Below, one piece after another: positions 35,688 to 44,537 of a stretch of DNA of 63,248 nucleotides; the stretch's first letter is position 1, and each line of letters starts with the position of its first letter. This DNA comes from Actinomyces sp. (GTDB lineage: Bacteria; Actinomycetota; Actinomycetes; Actinomycetales; Actinomycetaceae): contig NZ_JARKVC010000029.1 of the NCBI RefSeq assembly GCF_029851875.1, positions 1 to 63,248 on the forward strand, in the 5' to 3' direction. The position numbers and the translations under genes were made by a program. The notes beneath the pieces were generated by a model. That model was not told the origin of the DNA, made no database searches, and was given only the letters and a program-made list of their open reading frames with translations.

Positions 35688-36476
35688 ATGCCACAGCCGC
35701 AGGCATCCCCGTTCGTCACAGTCACCGATCTCAGCGTCACACGTGGACACCGCCAGGTGCTCTCCGGCGTCACCATGACGCTCAGGCCCGGCGTCACCGT
35801 CATATCTGGACAGAACGGCTCCGGCAAAAGCACCCTGCTCCTTGCTCTCGCCTCGCTCCTGTCACACTCAGGCACAGTCGAGATACATCTTCCTGACTCA
35901 CCACCCGACGCCGGCACCGTCCTCAGTAGACGCGCTCGCCGCCGTTCGTCCCACCCACCGATCGGCTACCTCCCACAGGACCCTTCCTTCCCAGGAACCT
36001 TCACCGTGGAAGAAGCGCTGGACTACGTCGCCTGGCTGTGGCGGCTGCCAGCACACGACGCAACCCAGCGCATCAGCGACCTCGTCGAGCGCCTCGACCT
36101 GGCCTGCTGTCGTCGCACCCGCATCTCCCACCTCTCGGGAGGCACCAACCGACGTGCCATGCTCGCCCTGGAGATGCTCCACGAGCCCCCGCTGCTCCTC
36201 CTTGACGAGCCCACCGCTGGGCTTGACCTCGTGAGCGCTTCCGCCTGCCGTCGAGCCATCTCCGACTACGCCGCCACCCACGTCGTCGCCATGGCCTCTC
36301 ACAGCATTGACGACCTCGACCTCATCGCAGACCAGGTCGCCGTCCTGAGCAATTCCACCGTCATCTGGAACGGCTCACCCCAGGACCTCGGCCCCGCCAC
36401 GGCCTCGGGATCACGGACCGAGGCCTTGCAGCAGGCCCTGACCTCCCTGCTCCTCGACCATCCACACAGCTCATGA
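35688..36476 (+). CDS. ABC transporter ATP-binding protein
   Basis: The 262-residue ATPase has Walker A GQNGSGKST (41-49), the Q-loop IGYLPQDPSFPG, signature LSGGTNRRAML, Walker B LLLLDEPTAGLD and switch His in MASHSIDD. The signature followed by a basic pair is typical of ABC-2-type exporters and efflux or immunity pumps. It works with the two membrane proteins that follow. The next gene starts within its stop codon (ATGA). The substrate is unknown. Confidence 0.92.
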   Translation: MPQPQASPFVTVTDLSVTRGHRQVLSGVTMTLRPGVTVISGQNGSGKSTLLLALASLLSHSGTVEIHLPDSPPDAGTVLSRRARRRSSHPPIGYLPQDPSFPGTFTVEEALDYVAWLWRLPAHDATQRISDLVERLDLACCRRTRISHLSGGTNRRAMLALEMLHEPPLLLLDEPTAGLDLVSASACRRAISDYAATHVVAMASHSIDDLDLIADQVAVLSNSTVIWNGSPQDLGPATASGSRTEALQQALTSLLLDHPHSS

Positions 36477-37792
36477 CCTGCACGAGCCCCACCTCACCTG
36501 CCCGAGAGACGCCTGCAGCCATCAGATCATCTCATGCCCCGGAACGCAGCGGACGCCGTCGACGCAGAGTCACCCTCCGCACCTCCTGCTCACCAGCATG
36601 GTGGGCACCCGTCCTGATCCTGACTCCAAGCGTCGACACCTACGCCCGCGGGCAGGCCTGGGCATACGAGTGGCTGCGCACCGCAGACACCATCGCCTTT
36701 TCTGTCCTCTTTGCCGCCCCTCTCATGGCGGGTATCACAGCCTGGGAGGCCCGTCGTCTCCACGTCTGCCACCACATCCTCGCGCGCGCTCCTCGCGGCA
36801 CCCACGCGCTTGTCTCGATCCCCCTCCTTGCCGCTGTCACCTACGCCGTCGGTCTCCTCCTCGCCGTGGCGATCACCTCGCCCCTCGTTCTCCACCGCAC
36901 CGGAGGCCTCGCACCGCATCCCGCAGACTCACTTGAGCTGATCACCGCCCTCGCAGTCGGGACACTCATGGCCTTCCTCGGAGCGCTCGCAGGCTGGCGT
37001 GTCCCACGGATCCTGACCCCGGTGATCACCCTGCTAGCAGCTTTTGGGGCAGTCATGGCCTCCTACATCGCCGGCTCTGGACTGGGGCTCGTGTCAGCAG
37101 GAGGAGCGACAGCCAGCTTGGCCGGGTTGAGGATCAGCACCGTCCCCTGGGCGTGGCGCACCGGCGGATGCCTCATCCTGGCCGCCCTCGCAGGATCCGC
37201 TCTCGCACGTGTGGCACGCAAGCCGCCTGCGCCACGCACCTGCACTGCCTGGGTCCTTGCCGTGCTGACTGTGGCTGGCGTTGCCACGACCTCTCTGTCC
37301 TCCTTTGAGGGCAACCGCTTCTCCCCCGACCCCTCAGAGACGACCTCCTGCACGGCCATAGACGCAGGAGATGCCACGCTCCAGGCGTGCCTCTACCCCG
37401 GCTACACCAATCAAGCCAGCACGGTAGAACGGCTCCTCGGTCCGGTCGTGGCTGATCTCGAGGCGGTCGACGTCCCAGTCCCTGCCGTCATCTCTCAGGA
37501 CCCGAGAGCTGACGGCCCCCAGACCCTGTACCTCTCAGGAGACGATCTTCTCCACTCCGACGACGGGCGCCTCCTGCTCGCGCTGTCCTCCTGGTACGTC
37601 CCCCGCACCTGCACCATGACTTCCTCTGAGACGCTGGATGCCTACCTCGTGGTGGCGGCCTGGATCGGGACACGTGGCGACTCGCAGGAACGGCCAGTAG
37701 CCGACGGCATCACCCCCGCCACGCTCCACACGCCAACGACGACGCGACGGCTGCAGGAGGCGATCAGTGTCCTGGCACAGTGTGAGGGGTAG
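36473..37792 (+). CDS. Membrane subunit of ABC transporter with extracytoplasmic C-domain
   Basis: I do not recognise the family with confidence. The 439-residue protein has a basic N-terminus and about seven membrane helices in residues 40-275. A C-terminal extracytoplasmic domain of about 155 residues contains Cys residues in SCTAIDAGDATLQACLYPGY, CTMTSS and AQCEG. The CLYPGY segment is the most distinctive motif. The overlap with the ATPase gene indicates that it is the permease partner. The large outer domain may bind the substrate or sense a signal. Confidence 0.75.
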   Translation: MTCTSPTSPARETPAAIRSSHAPERSGRRRRRVTLRTSCSPAWWAPVLILTPSVDTYARGQAWAYEWLRTADTIAFSVLFAAPLMAGITAWEARRLHVCHHILARAPRGTHALVSIPLLAAVTYAVGLLLAVAITSPLVLHRTGGLAPHPADSLELITALAVGTLMAFLGALAGWRVPRILTPVITLLAAFGAVMASYIAGSGLGLVSAGGATASLAGLRISTVPWAWRTGGCLILAALAGSALARVARKPPAPRTCTAWVLAVLTVAGVATTSLSSFEGNRFSPDPSETTSCTAIDAGDATLQACLYPGYTNQASTVERLLGPVVADLEAVDVPVPAVISQDPRADGPQTLYLSGDDLLHSDDGRLLLALSSWYVPRTCTMTSSETLDAYLVVAAWIGTRGDSQERPVADGITPATLHTPTTTRRLQEAISVLAQCEG

Positions 37793-38393
37793 GACCGCCA
37801 GAAGCCGCCGCGTATGGACCATGACGCGGTACTTCCGGATCCACGTCCTCATCATGACCTGCCTGGCAGCTGTGCTGGGTTGCGTTCTCCTGCCGCACGG
37901 CCCGATTCGCGTCCCGGGCCGACTCGACGTCTACGCCGTCGTCACCAACACCCTGCCGCTTCTGCCTGCTCTCAGCTGCGGAGCGTGCCTGAGCCGATTC
38001 GGCCCTCGGGAAGCCCACAGCCCACGTGGCCGGGCCCAGCTTCCACTCCTCCTGATGCTGACCTGTAGCGCAGTCCTAGGGATAACCAGCATGCTTGCCC
38101 ACTGGTCCGGCGTCCCCACCTTCACCAGGAACCTCGTCCTTCTCCTCACCATGCTGGGACTGATCAGCTGGGCTCTGACGTACCTCGTAGGCGCGGCGAG
38201 CGTCAGCGTGTACGTGATCGTCTGCTGGTTGTGGGGAGTGGACGCCTTCGGCCAGGTGATGGCCTGGGCCCCACTCATGGCGGGACCTCATCGAGGACGA
38301 GCTGAGACCACAGCAACGATCGTCTGCCTCGCCCTCGTCTGCGTGCTCCTGCGCTACGGGCGCAGAGCGCGCCTCCACTCGCCACACGCCTAG
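37767..38393 (+). CDS. Polytopic membrane protein, third member of ABC unit
   Basis: The 208-residue protein has about six membrane helices (for example FRIHVLIMTCLAAVLGCVLLP and LVLLLTMLGLISWALTYLVGAA). The GTG at 37767 has AGGAGG exactly 6 nt upstream, so it overlaps the previous gene by 26 bp; an ATG at 37821 is an alternative. No family is recognised. Gene order implies a second permease subunit or an accessory protein of the transporter. Confidence 0.7.
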   Translation: MSWHSVRGRTARSRRVWTMTRYFRIHVLIMTCLAAVLGCVLLPHGPIRVPGRLDVYAVVTNTLPLLPALSCGACLSRFGPREAHSPRGRAQLPLLLMLTCSAVLGITSMLAHWSGVPTFTRNLVLLLTMLGLISWALTYLVGAASVSVYVIVCWLWGVDAFGQVMAWAPLMAGPHRGRAETTATIVCLALVCVLLRYGRRARLHSPHA

Positions 38394-38495
38394 AGCCTCC
38401 CACGCCCACGTCGTCGCCCCTGCCCCCACGCCTCCTTGCGGCCCACCGAAAACACGATTCGCTCCGCTGCCCTGGCCACGCGCACACTGGAGCCC

Positions 38496-39413
38496 ATGTC
38501 CTCACCGCGCTACGCCCCGCCCAAGGACCTGTCCGCCTACGCGTGGCTGTCCATCGCGGCAGCCCTGGGCACGATCGCCCTGAAGTCCGGGGCCGCATGG
38601 ATGACTGGCTCGGTAGGTCTGCTCTCCGACGCCGCCGAGTCCCTGGTCAACCTGGTGGCGGCGGTCGTGGCGCTGATCGTGCTGCGTATCTCCATCCGCC
38701 CAGCGGACGAGGACCACCAGTTCGGCCACTCCAAGGCGGAGTACTTCTCGGCCGTCGTCGAGGGCGTGATGATCTTCGTGGCCGCGGCCTTCATCATCTT
38801 CTCCGCGATCGAGCGCCTCATCAGTCCCACCATGCCCGAGCAGCTGGGCGTCGGCCTGGCGATCTCGCTCCTCGCCTCGCTCGTCAACGGGGGCGTCGCG
38901 TGGGTGCTCTACCGCAAGGGCACGACGGAGAGCTCCGCAGCTCTGGTCGCCGACGCCAAGCACCTGGCCACCGACGTGCTCACGAGCGCCGCTGTCCTCA
39001 TCGGCGTGGGGCTCGTGGCGATCACCGGCCAGCCGATGCTCGACGCCGTCGTCGCACTGGGGGCAGGCCTCAACATCATGTGGACCGGCTTCCGCCTGGT
39101 ACGCGAGTCGGTCGCCGGCCTCATGGACATTGCCCCCTCGACGGAGGCGCTGGCCCGGATCAAGGCCGTGCTCGACCGCCATCGCCGCACCGACGTCATC
39201 GACTTCCATGCCGTGCGGGTACGTGAGGCGGGCAACCGCCGTTTCGCCGAGCTGCACGTCCTGGTCCCGGGCACGTGGAGCGTCAAGCAGGGCCACGACT
39301 TCACCGAGCGGCTCATCGACGACCTGGTCACTGAGGACCCGAGCCTGCGCGTGTCAGCACACCTGGAGCCGATTGAGGACCCCAAGTCCTACGCCGACGT
39401 CGACGACGTCTAG
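38496..39413 (+). CDS. Cation diffusion facilitator metal transporter
   Basis: The 305-residue CDF protein exports divalent metals (Zn, Fe or Mn) by proton antiport. It has six helices, SVGLLSDAAESLVNL in helix II, DEDHQFGHSKAEYF with the HxxxD-like pair, and DAKHLATDVLTS in helix V. A cytosolic C-terminal domain (VLDRHRRTDVIDFHAVRVRE) follows. The D-x3-D / H-x3-D metal site is present. The ATG at 38496 follows CACACT with a 7-nt gap. Confidence 0.93.
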   Translation: MSSPRYAPPKDLSAYAWLSIAAALGTIALKSGAAWMTGSVGLLSDAAESLVNLVAAVVALIVLRISIRPADEDHQFGHSKAEYFSAVVEGVMIFVAAAFIIFSAIERLISPTMPEQLGVGLAISLLASLVNGGVAWVLYRKGTTESSAALVADAKHLATDVLTSAAVLIGVGLVAITGQPMLDAVVALGAGLNIMWTGFRLVRESVAGLMDIAPSTEALARIKAVLDRHRRTDVIDFHAVRVREAGNRRFAELHVLVPGTWSVKQGHDFTERLIDDLVTEDPSLRVSAHLEPIEDPKSYADVDDV

Positions 39414-39520
39414 CCCGGTGCGACGCCGCATCCCGGTATGACGACGCCGTGCCACGGCCGCCGCACAGAGTCGAGCGGCAAACCCGCACACGACCTTCAC
39501 CCGCGTGCCACACTCAGGAC

Positions 39521-40450
39521 ATGAACGCGATGCGGCTGACAGGCTCCGCGCCCTCTCTACGCCACTTGTCCTCCCCCGCTCCTGAGGCGACCCCGTGGCG
39601 CGACATGCCGCACGTCGTCGTCGAGATCTGTACCGAGGACGTTGAGGGCGTGCGGCTGTCCGCACGCGCCGGCGCCGATCGCGCTGAGCTGTGCGACAAC
39701 CTCGGCGCCGAGGGCACCACGCCGTCAATCGGGACGGTCGAGTCCGCGATCTTCGCTGCCGCCGAGGAGGTGACGCAGCGTCGGGCGCTGGCCGGGCCGC
39801 ACTGGGCCAAGCAACCTGATGCCGCGCCCTTCGGGCTGCGCATCATGATCCGCCCGCGCGGGGGCTCCTTCGTCTTCAGCACGGACGAGGGGCGCGCGAT
39901 GGTGGCCGACGTGCGCCGCATGGCCGCGCTCGCGCGCGAGATGAGCGAGTACACCCGCCCGCAGCGGGTTGCCGGCGCTGCCGTGCCGCACCCGCCGGCC
40001 GTTGAGATCGGCTTTGTCATGGGGGTGCTCACCAGCGAGCACGTCATCGACCGAGGCCTGCTGCGACTGCTCACTGACACCGCTGACGGCGCTCCGGTGA
40101 CCTTCAACAAGGCGATCGACGCCACCCGCGACCTGGTCGAGGCCTACGAGGAGCTGGGCAGGCTGGGGGTGGACTACGTGCTCACCTCGGGCGGGTCGCC
40201 CACGGCGCTGGAGGGCGCGGAGGTGCTGCGTGGGCTCGTGAGCACTCCCGGTGGGCCACGCGTCATTGCCGCCGGGCACGTACGCCCGGAGAACACTGCG
40301 GAGGTCGTTGGGCGCACAGGTGTGCGGGAGATCCACATGCGCTGCTCGCGCGAGGACTGCGCGCCGGGTGCTCCCCAGCGCACCGATGAGGCCAAGGTGC
40401 GCCGCGCCGTTGAGGCCGCGCGCTCGCTGGGGCAGCCCGCCGGCGCGTAG
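39521..40450 (+). CDS. cutC: CutC family protein
   Basis: The 309-residue TIM-barrel protein has ICTEDVEGVRLSARAGADRAELC, GLRIMIRPRGGSFVF, GFVMGVLTSEHVID, VTFNKAID and LTSGGSPTALEGAE. The family was linked to copper homeostasis, but a direct metal role is doubtful and the activity is unknown. The N-terminal 25 residues are variable. The ATG at 39521 follows CACACT with a 6-nt gap. It is convergent with metE. Confidence 0.88.
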   Translation: MNAMRLTGSAPSLRHLSSPAPEATPWRDMPHVVVEICTEDVEGVRLSARAGADRAELCDNLGAEGTTPSIGTVESAIFAAAEEVTQRRALAGPHWAKQPDAAPFGLRIMIRPRGGSFVFSTDEGRAMVADVRRMAALAREMSEYTRPQRVAGAAVPHPPAVEIGFVMGVLTSEHVIDRGLLRLLTDTADGAPVTFNKAIDATRDLVEAYEELGRLGVDYVLTSGGSPTALEGAEVLRGLVSTPGGPRVIAAGHVRPENTAEVVGRTGVREIHMRCSREDCAPGAPQRTDEAKVRRAVEAARSLGQPAGA

Positions 40451-40592
40451 GAGTCGCTCCCCCAGGCCGCCTGCGGGCGAGCGAGGGCGGCGCGCGAGCG
40501 GAACAGGTCGGCTAGCCGCACCACCTCTAACAAGACTCAGCTCCGCGCGCACGCCGGGCCTCGTGTCATCTCCCGTGCGCACCTGCGGAAGC

Positions 40593-43010
40593 TCAGCTCC
40601 GCGCGCGCACGCGCTGGGCGGCCTCCACCAGGTGCCTCAGACTCGCCACCGTCTCCTCATAGCCACGCGTCTTGAGCCCGCAGTCCGGGTTGGCCCACAG
40701 CTGCTCGATGCCCAGCGCCGCCACCGCACGTTCCAACAGCTCCTCGCACTCGTCCGCCGACGGCACGCGAGGCGAGTGAATGTCCCACACACCCGGCCCC
40801 AGCTGCCGCTCGAAACCGTGCTCGGCCACCGCCGGCAGAATGTCCATCCGCGAGCGCGAGGCCTCGATCGAGGTCACGTCAGCATCCAGGTGGTCCACCG
40901 CGTCGATGACGACGTCAAACTCGGAGTAGCACAGGTGGGTGTGGATCTGCGTCGCCGATGCCGCCCCGCCGGTCGCCAGGCGGAACGCGCCCACCGACCA
41001 CTCCAGGTAGTCCGCGCGGTCGGCCCGGCGCAGCGGCAGCGTCTCGCGGATCGCCGGCTCGTCCACCTGAATCACCCCGATCCCGGCCGCCTCCAGGTCC
41101 GCCACCTCCTCGCGCAGCGCCAGTCCCAGCTGGTCAGCCACCAGCGCCCGCGGCACGTCGTCGCGCACGAAGGACCACGCCATGATCGTCACCGGCCCGG
41201 TGAGCATCCCCTTGAGTGGCTTGTCCGTCAGCGACTGCGCGTAGGAGGACCAGGCCACCGTCATCGGCGCAGGCCGGCTCACATCACCCCACAGGATCGA
41301 GGGGCGCGTGCACCGCGAGCCGTAGGACTGTACCCAGCCGTGCTCGGTGGTCACAAAGCCGTCCAAGAGCTCAGCGAAGTACTGCACCATGTCGTTGCGC
41401 TCGGCCTCGCCGTGGACGAGCACGTCCAGCCCGATCTTCTCCTGGAGCTCCACCACGCGAGCGATCTCCTGGCGCATCGCCTGCTCGTAGCCGCTGTCGT
41501 CAAGCTCACCACGGCGCCACGCAGCCCGGGCCGTGCGGATCTGGGTGGTCTGTGGGAAGGAGCCGATCGTCGTCGTCGGCAGCAGGGGAAGTCCCAGCCG
41601 CACCGCCTGGGCCTTCTGACGCTCGGCGTAGGGCGCCCGCTGACGGTCAGCCTCGCTCACGGCGCCGACGGCGGAGCGCACCTTAGCCCGCTTGACGCCC
41701 GGGTGGGTGGCCCGCTCACTACGCAGGCGGGCGTCCACGGCGAGCTCCTCCGCCACCGCCTGCCGCCCCTGGGCCAGAGCACGAGCCAGCACCCCGACCT
41801 CGGCGACCTTCTGGTCAGCGAAGGCCAGCCACGAGCGCACGTCGGCTGGCAGGGAGGTCTCGCGTCCGGCGTCGTGCGGCACGTGCTGGAGCGAGGTGGA
41901 GGTCCCCACCACCAGCGGCGCGTCCTCAGGCAGGTCGCGGCGCAGGTCCTCCAGAAGCTCCAGCGCCGCCGCCAGGTCCGTGCGCCACACATTGCGCCCC
42001 GAGACCACGCCGGCCACCACGGTCTTGCCGCTGAGCGCCTCCAGATCCTGCGCCGTCGGCCTCTGCCCGGCTACCAGGTCCAGGGCCACGCCCTCAACCT
42101 CGGTGGCGGCGAGGACGGGCAGGGCGTCCCCCAGCGAGCCGTAGGTGCCCGCTACCAGCACCTGAGGACGCTCGGCGACCGCACCGATCCAGGTGTAGGC
42201 AGCGCGCACGGCCTCCAGCACCTGCTGGCGCGGCACGTCCCAGGCGTCGGACACCAGCGCCGGCTCGTCGAGCTGGACCCACTGGGCGCCGGCGGCCCAC
42301 AGGTCGCCCAGGAGGTGTCCGTAGGCGGCGAGCAGGTCGGGCAGACGGTCCAGCGGTTGGAAGCGCGGGTCGGCCTCGTCGGAGGCCTTGGCCAGCAGCA
42401 GGTAGGTCACCGGCCCGACGACGACGGGACGCGGCACGTCCTCACCGGCGCGCGCCGCCTCCAGCACCTGGACGCCAGGGCCGTCGGTCGGATCGACGGC
42501 GGCGAAACCGGGCACGTAGTCCAGGGGAGTGTGCTCGTCGAGCTCGGGGACCAGGTAGTGGTAGTTGGAGTCCAGCCACTTGGTCATCTCCAGCGCGGCG
42601 CGCCCACCCTGCCCGCGCGCGGCGGTGAAGTAACCGGAAAGATCCGTGCCCGGGTAGCCCTGGGCGGCGCTACCGCCAAGATCCGCGAAGCGCGCGGGCA
42701 GGGCCCCGAAGGCGGTGGTGACCTGGAGGACCTGGTCGTAGTAGGTGAAGTCAGCCGGCACGGCGCTGGGACCGGTCAGACCGAGCGCGCGCAGGTGGGC
42801 GCGTGTGGCCTCACGCAGGGATCGGGCGGAGCGGCGCAGGGCGGGCAGGTCGGTGGTGCCCTTCCAGTAGGACTCCACCGCACGCTTGAGCTCGCGGTCG
42901 GCGCCGATGCGCGGGTAGCCGAGGATCGTGGCCGGCGGCAAGGGCGTGGTGGGGACCTGGGAGCTCACGGCGCAGGTCTGCGTGGTGCTGGGGCGGTTGA
43001 TGGCGGTCAT
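40593..43010 (-). CDS. metE: Cobalamin-independent methionine synthase
   Basis: Transfers the methyl group of 5-methyl-THF(Glu)n to homocysteine. The 805-residue protein has two homologous barrels. The N-terminal one carries TILGYPRIGADRELK. The C-terminal one carries LPTTTIGSFPQT, ASATQIHTHLCYSEF (zinc ligands His and Cys), IEASRSRMD and LWANPDCGLKTRGYEE (second Cys ligand). An AAAGG site precedes the ATG. It is downstream of metF on the same strand with a 122-bp gap that holds a hairpin. metF is preceded by a SAM riboswitch, so both genes should be methionine-regulated. Confidence 0.97.
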   Translation of the reverse strand: MTAINRPSTTQTCAVSSQVPTTPLPPATILGYPRIGADRELKRAVESYWKGTTDLPALRRSARSLREATRAHLRALGLTGPSAVPADFTYYDQVLQVTTAFGALPARFADLGGSAAQGYPGTDLSGYFTAARGQGGRAALEMTKWLDSNYHYLVPELDEHTPLDYVPGFAAVDPTDGPGVQVLEAARAGEDVPRPVVVGPVTYLLLAKASDEADPRFQPLDRLPDLLAAYGHLLGDLWAAGAQWVQLDEPALVSDAWDVPRQQVLEAVRAAYTWIGAVAERPQVLVAGTYGSLGDALPVLAATEVEGVALDLVAGQRPTAQDLEALSGKTVVAGVVSGRNVWRTDLAAALELLEDLRRDLPEDAPLVVGTSTSLQHVPHDAGRETSLPADVRSWLAFADQKVAEVGVLARALAQGRQAVAEELAVDARLRSERATHPGVKRAKVRSAVGAVSEADRQRAPYAERQKAQAVRLGLPLLPTTTIGSFPQTTQIRTARAAWRRGELDDSGYEQAMRQEIARVVELQEKIGLDVLVHGEAERNDMVQYFAELLDGFVTTEHGWVQSYGSRCTRPSILWGDVSRPAPMTVAWSSYAQSLTDKPLKGMLTGPVTIMAWSFVRDDVPRALVADQLGLALREEVADLEAAGIGVIQVDEPAIRETLPLRRADRADYLEWSVGAFRLATGGAASATQIHTHLCYSEFDVVIDAVDHLDADVTSIEASRSRMDILPAVAEHGFERQLGPGVWDIHSPRVPSADECEELLERAVAALGIEQLWANPDCGLKTRGYEETVASLRHLVEAAQRVRARS

Positions 43011-43103
43011 GGGATGCCTTTCTGTCTGGCAGTCGTCGAGGTCGAAGCGCGCACGGCGTGGGGAGGGTGAAGACGCACGGGCCCTGCGGCGTCGGCCGGT
43101 GGC

Positions 43104-43124
43104 GGGCCCGCGACGGCGGGACCC
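43104..43124 (-). terminator. Hairpin between metF and metE
   Basis: GGGCCCGC (43104-43111) pairs with GCGGGACCC (43116-43124, one bulged base) around GACG. It lies 9 nt beyond the metF stop. It could attenuate metE or mark the end of a metF transcript. Confidence 0.5.
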
Positions 43125-43132
43125 GTCACCTG

Positions 43133-44233
43133 TCAGGGCCGAGCCGCGACCGGCATTCGGCCGGTCAGCCGCGCGCCAGAACCTGGCACGGCGTTGATGT
43201 AGGTGCGGGCGATCTCGCGCTGGGTGACAGGGTCAGGGCGAGCGCCGTCGAGCACCCCGCCCAGGCGGAACTGGGAGATGACGTCCAGGGCGGGGCGGGT
43301 GCGGTTGAAGGTGTAGAGGTGCAGGCCTGGGGCGCCGCCCTCGATGAGGTCGCCGGCGAGCTGGAGGGTGGCGTCAATGCCGGCAGTCATCACTGAGGCG
43401 CCCTGGCGCGACTCGAGGGTCTGGCTCAGCTCGAGCGGCACGCTCACGCCGGTCAGGTCCTTCAGACGGGTCAGGCGCCGCAGGTCGGTCAGCGGGATGA
43501 TGCCGGGCAGGATGGGCATGGTGACGCCGCAGTAGCTGGCGGCTCGGGCCAGGGCGAGGTAGTCCTCGGCCTCGTAGAAGACCTGGGTGATGGCCAGGTC
43601 CGCGCCTGCGGCCTGCTTGGCAGCGAGGACCTCGATCTCGCGGGCGTAGTCGACCGCGGCGGGGTAGGCGGCTACCGCCACCTGGACGTGGCGGGCGCCG
43701 TCGTCGAAGTACTCGGCCTCGACCTCGCGAATGACGCGGACGAGCTGGTCAGCGTGCCGCAGCTCGCCGACGACGTCCTCAGCCTCCACGCCACGCGGCG
43801 GGTCCCCGCGCAGGGCGAGGAAGCGCCGCACACCCATGTCGAGGAAGAGACGAACGATCTCGACGACATTGGCCTTGCGGTAGCCCAGGCACGTCAGGTG
43901 CGCCATGAGCGGGACGTGCGAGGTGGCCACGACGTGGGCGACGACGTCCTCGGAGGGGTTGTGCTCGCGCACGACGTGCAGGCGCGTGGGAGAGCCTGCT
44001 GCAGCGGTGGGGCCGCCCGCCGTCGTGATGAAGCGGGGGCGGTAGGTCACCGAGACGAAGTCGGGGCGGGCGGCCAGCAGGCGGTCGAGGGCGCCCCAGG
44101 TCTGTGAGGCGTAGCGGCCCGGGCGGGGAGGGAAGAGCTCCAGGGACAGGGTCGGGCGTGTGGGCTCGGGGGCTGCCGGGGACGGCTCGGGGGTGACTGT
44201 GCGGATATACGGCTGTGCCAGGGACGGCGACAT
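43133..44233 (-). CDS. metF: Methylenetetrahydrofolate reductase
   Basis: Reduces 5,10-methylene-THF to 5-methyl-THF, the methyl donor used by MetE. The 366-residue FAD enzyme has SLELFPPRPGR, DFVSVTYR, MAHLTCLGYRKANVVEIVRLF, FLALRGDPPRG, LAITQVFYEAEDYL and PILPGIIPLTDLRRL, followed by LHLYTFNR. The ATG at 44233 is preferred because GGAG sits 6 nt upstream and is part of the SAM riboswitch P1 helix. Longer frames upstream are blocked by that structure. It is the first gene of the metF-metE unit. Confidence 0.96.
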   Translation of the reverse strand: MSPSLAQPYIRTVTPEPSPAAPEPTRPTLSLELFPPRPGRYASQTWGALDRLLAARPDFVSVTYRPRFITTAGGPTAAAGSPTRLHVVREHNPSEDVVAHVVATSHVPLMAHLTCLGYRKANVVEIVRLFLDMGVRRFLALRGDPPRGVEAEDVVGELRHADQLVRVIREVEAEYFDDGARHVQVAVAAYPAAVDYAREIEVLAAKQAAGADLAITQVFYEAEDYLALARAASYCGVTMPILPGIIPLTDLRRLTRLKDLTGVSVPLELSQTLESRQGASVMTAGIDATLQLAGDLIEGGAPGLHLYTFNRTRPALDVISQFRLGGVLDGARPDPVTQREIARTYINAVPGSGARLTGRMPVAARP

Positions 44234-44239
44234 GGTGTT

Positions 44240-44326
44240 CTCCATCGATCCTGGCGGAAGCACCCCGCGGGAGGGTTGCTGCGGCGTCACTGAGCCAGGT
44301 CTCTCAGCCGCTCTGGATGGATGTTG
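44240..44326 (-). promoter_or_regulatory. SAM riboswitch (SAM-I/SAM-IV clan) controlling metF
   Basis: On the minus strand the segment contains the conserved core AGAGCGGCTGAGAGACC, then TGGCTC, GCCGCAGCAACC and GGGGTGCTTCC in that order. It is closed by a P1 helix between CATCCATCC (44323-44315) and GGATCGATGG (44251-44242; 8 pairs with one mismatch). The metF ribosome-binding GGAG (44243-44240) overlaps the 3' end of P1. SAM binding should therefore hide the site and reduce translation. A TATGGT -10-like hexamer lies at 44338-44333, 7 nt before the aptamer. Confidence 0.85.
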
Positions 44327-44525
44327 GAGCAGACCATACCCCGATGACTGAGCACGTGCGCAAGTCGAGCCACACTTCGAGAAACCGACTAATTGGTTTG
44401 TGTCTATCTAGATACCCCGCCACCCCTCCACCGCCGACTAAGGAGACTCAGGCCCGGGCATCACGCTGCCAGCGCAATCCCCTTGGCCTCGTCGCAGGTC
44501 CGTCGCCCATGGGCGCACCCTGGCC

Positions 44526-44531
44526 TAGGTT
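44526..44531 (+). promoter_or_regulatory. -10-like TAGGTT, leaderless start of alpha/beta hydrolase
   Basis: TAGGTT, a 6-nt gap GGGAGC, then ATG at 44538. Confidence 0.55.
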
Positions 44532-44537
44532 GGGAGC

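Noticed and set aside
40251..43070. Very long open frame on the + strand, opposite metE
   Set aside because: It lies opposite clear MetE motifs on the other strand. It arises because high-GC codons leave the antisense frame without stops. It has no recognisable domain.
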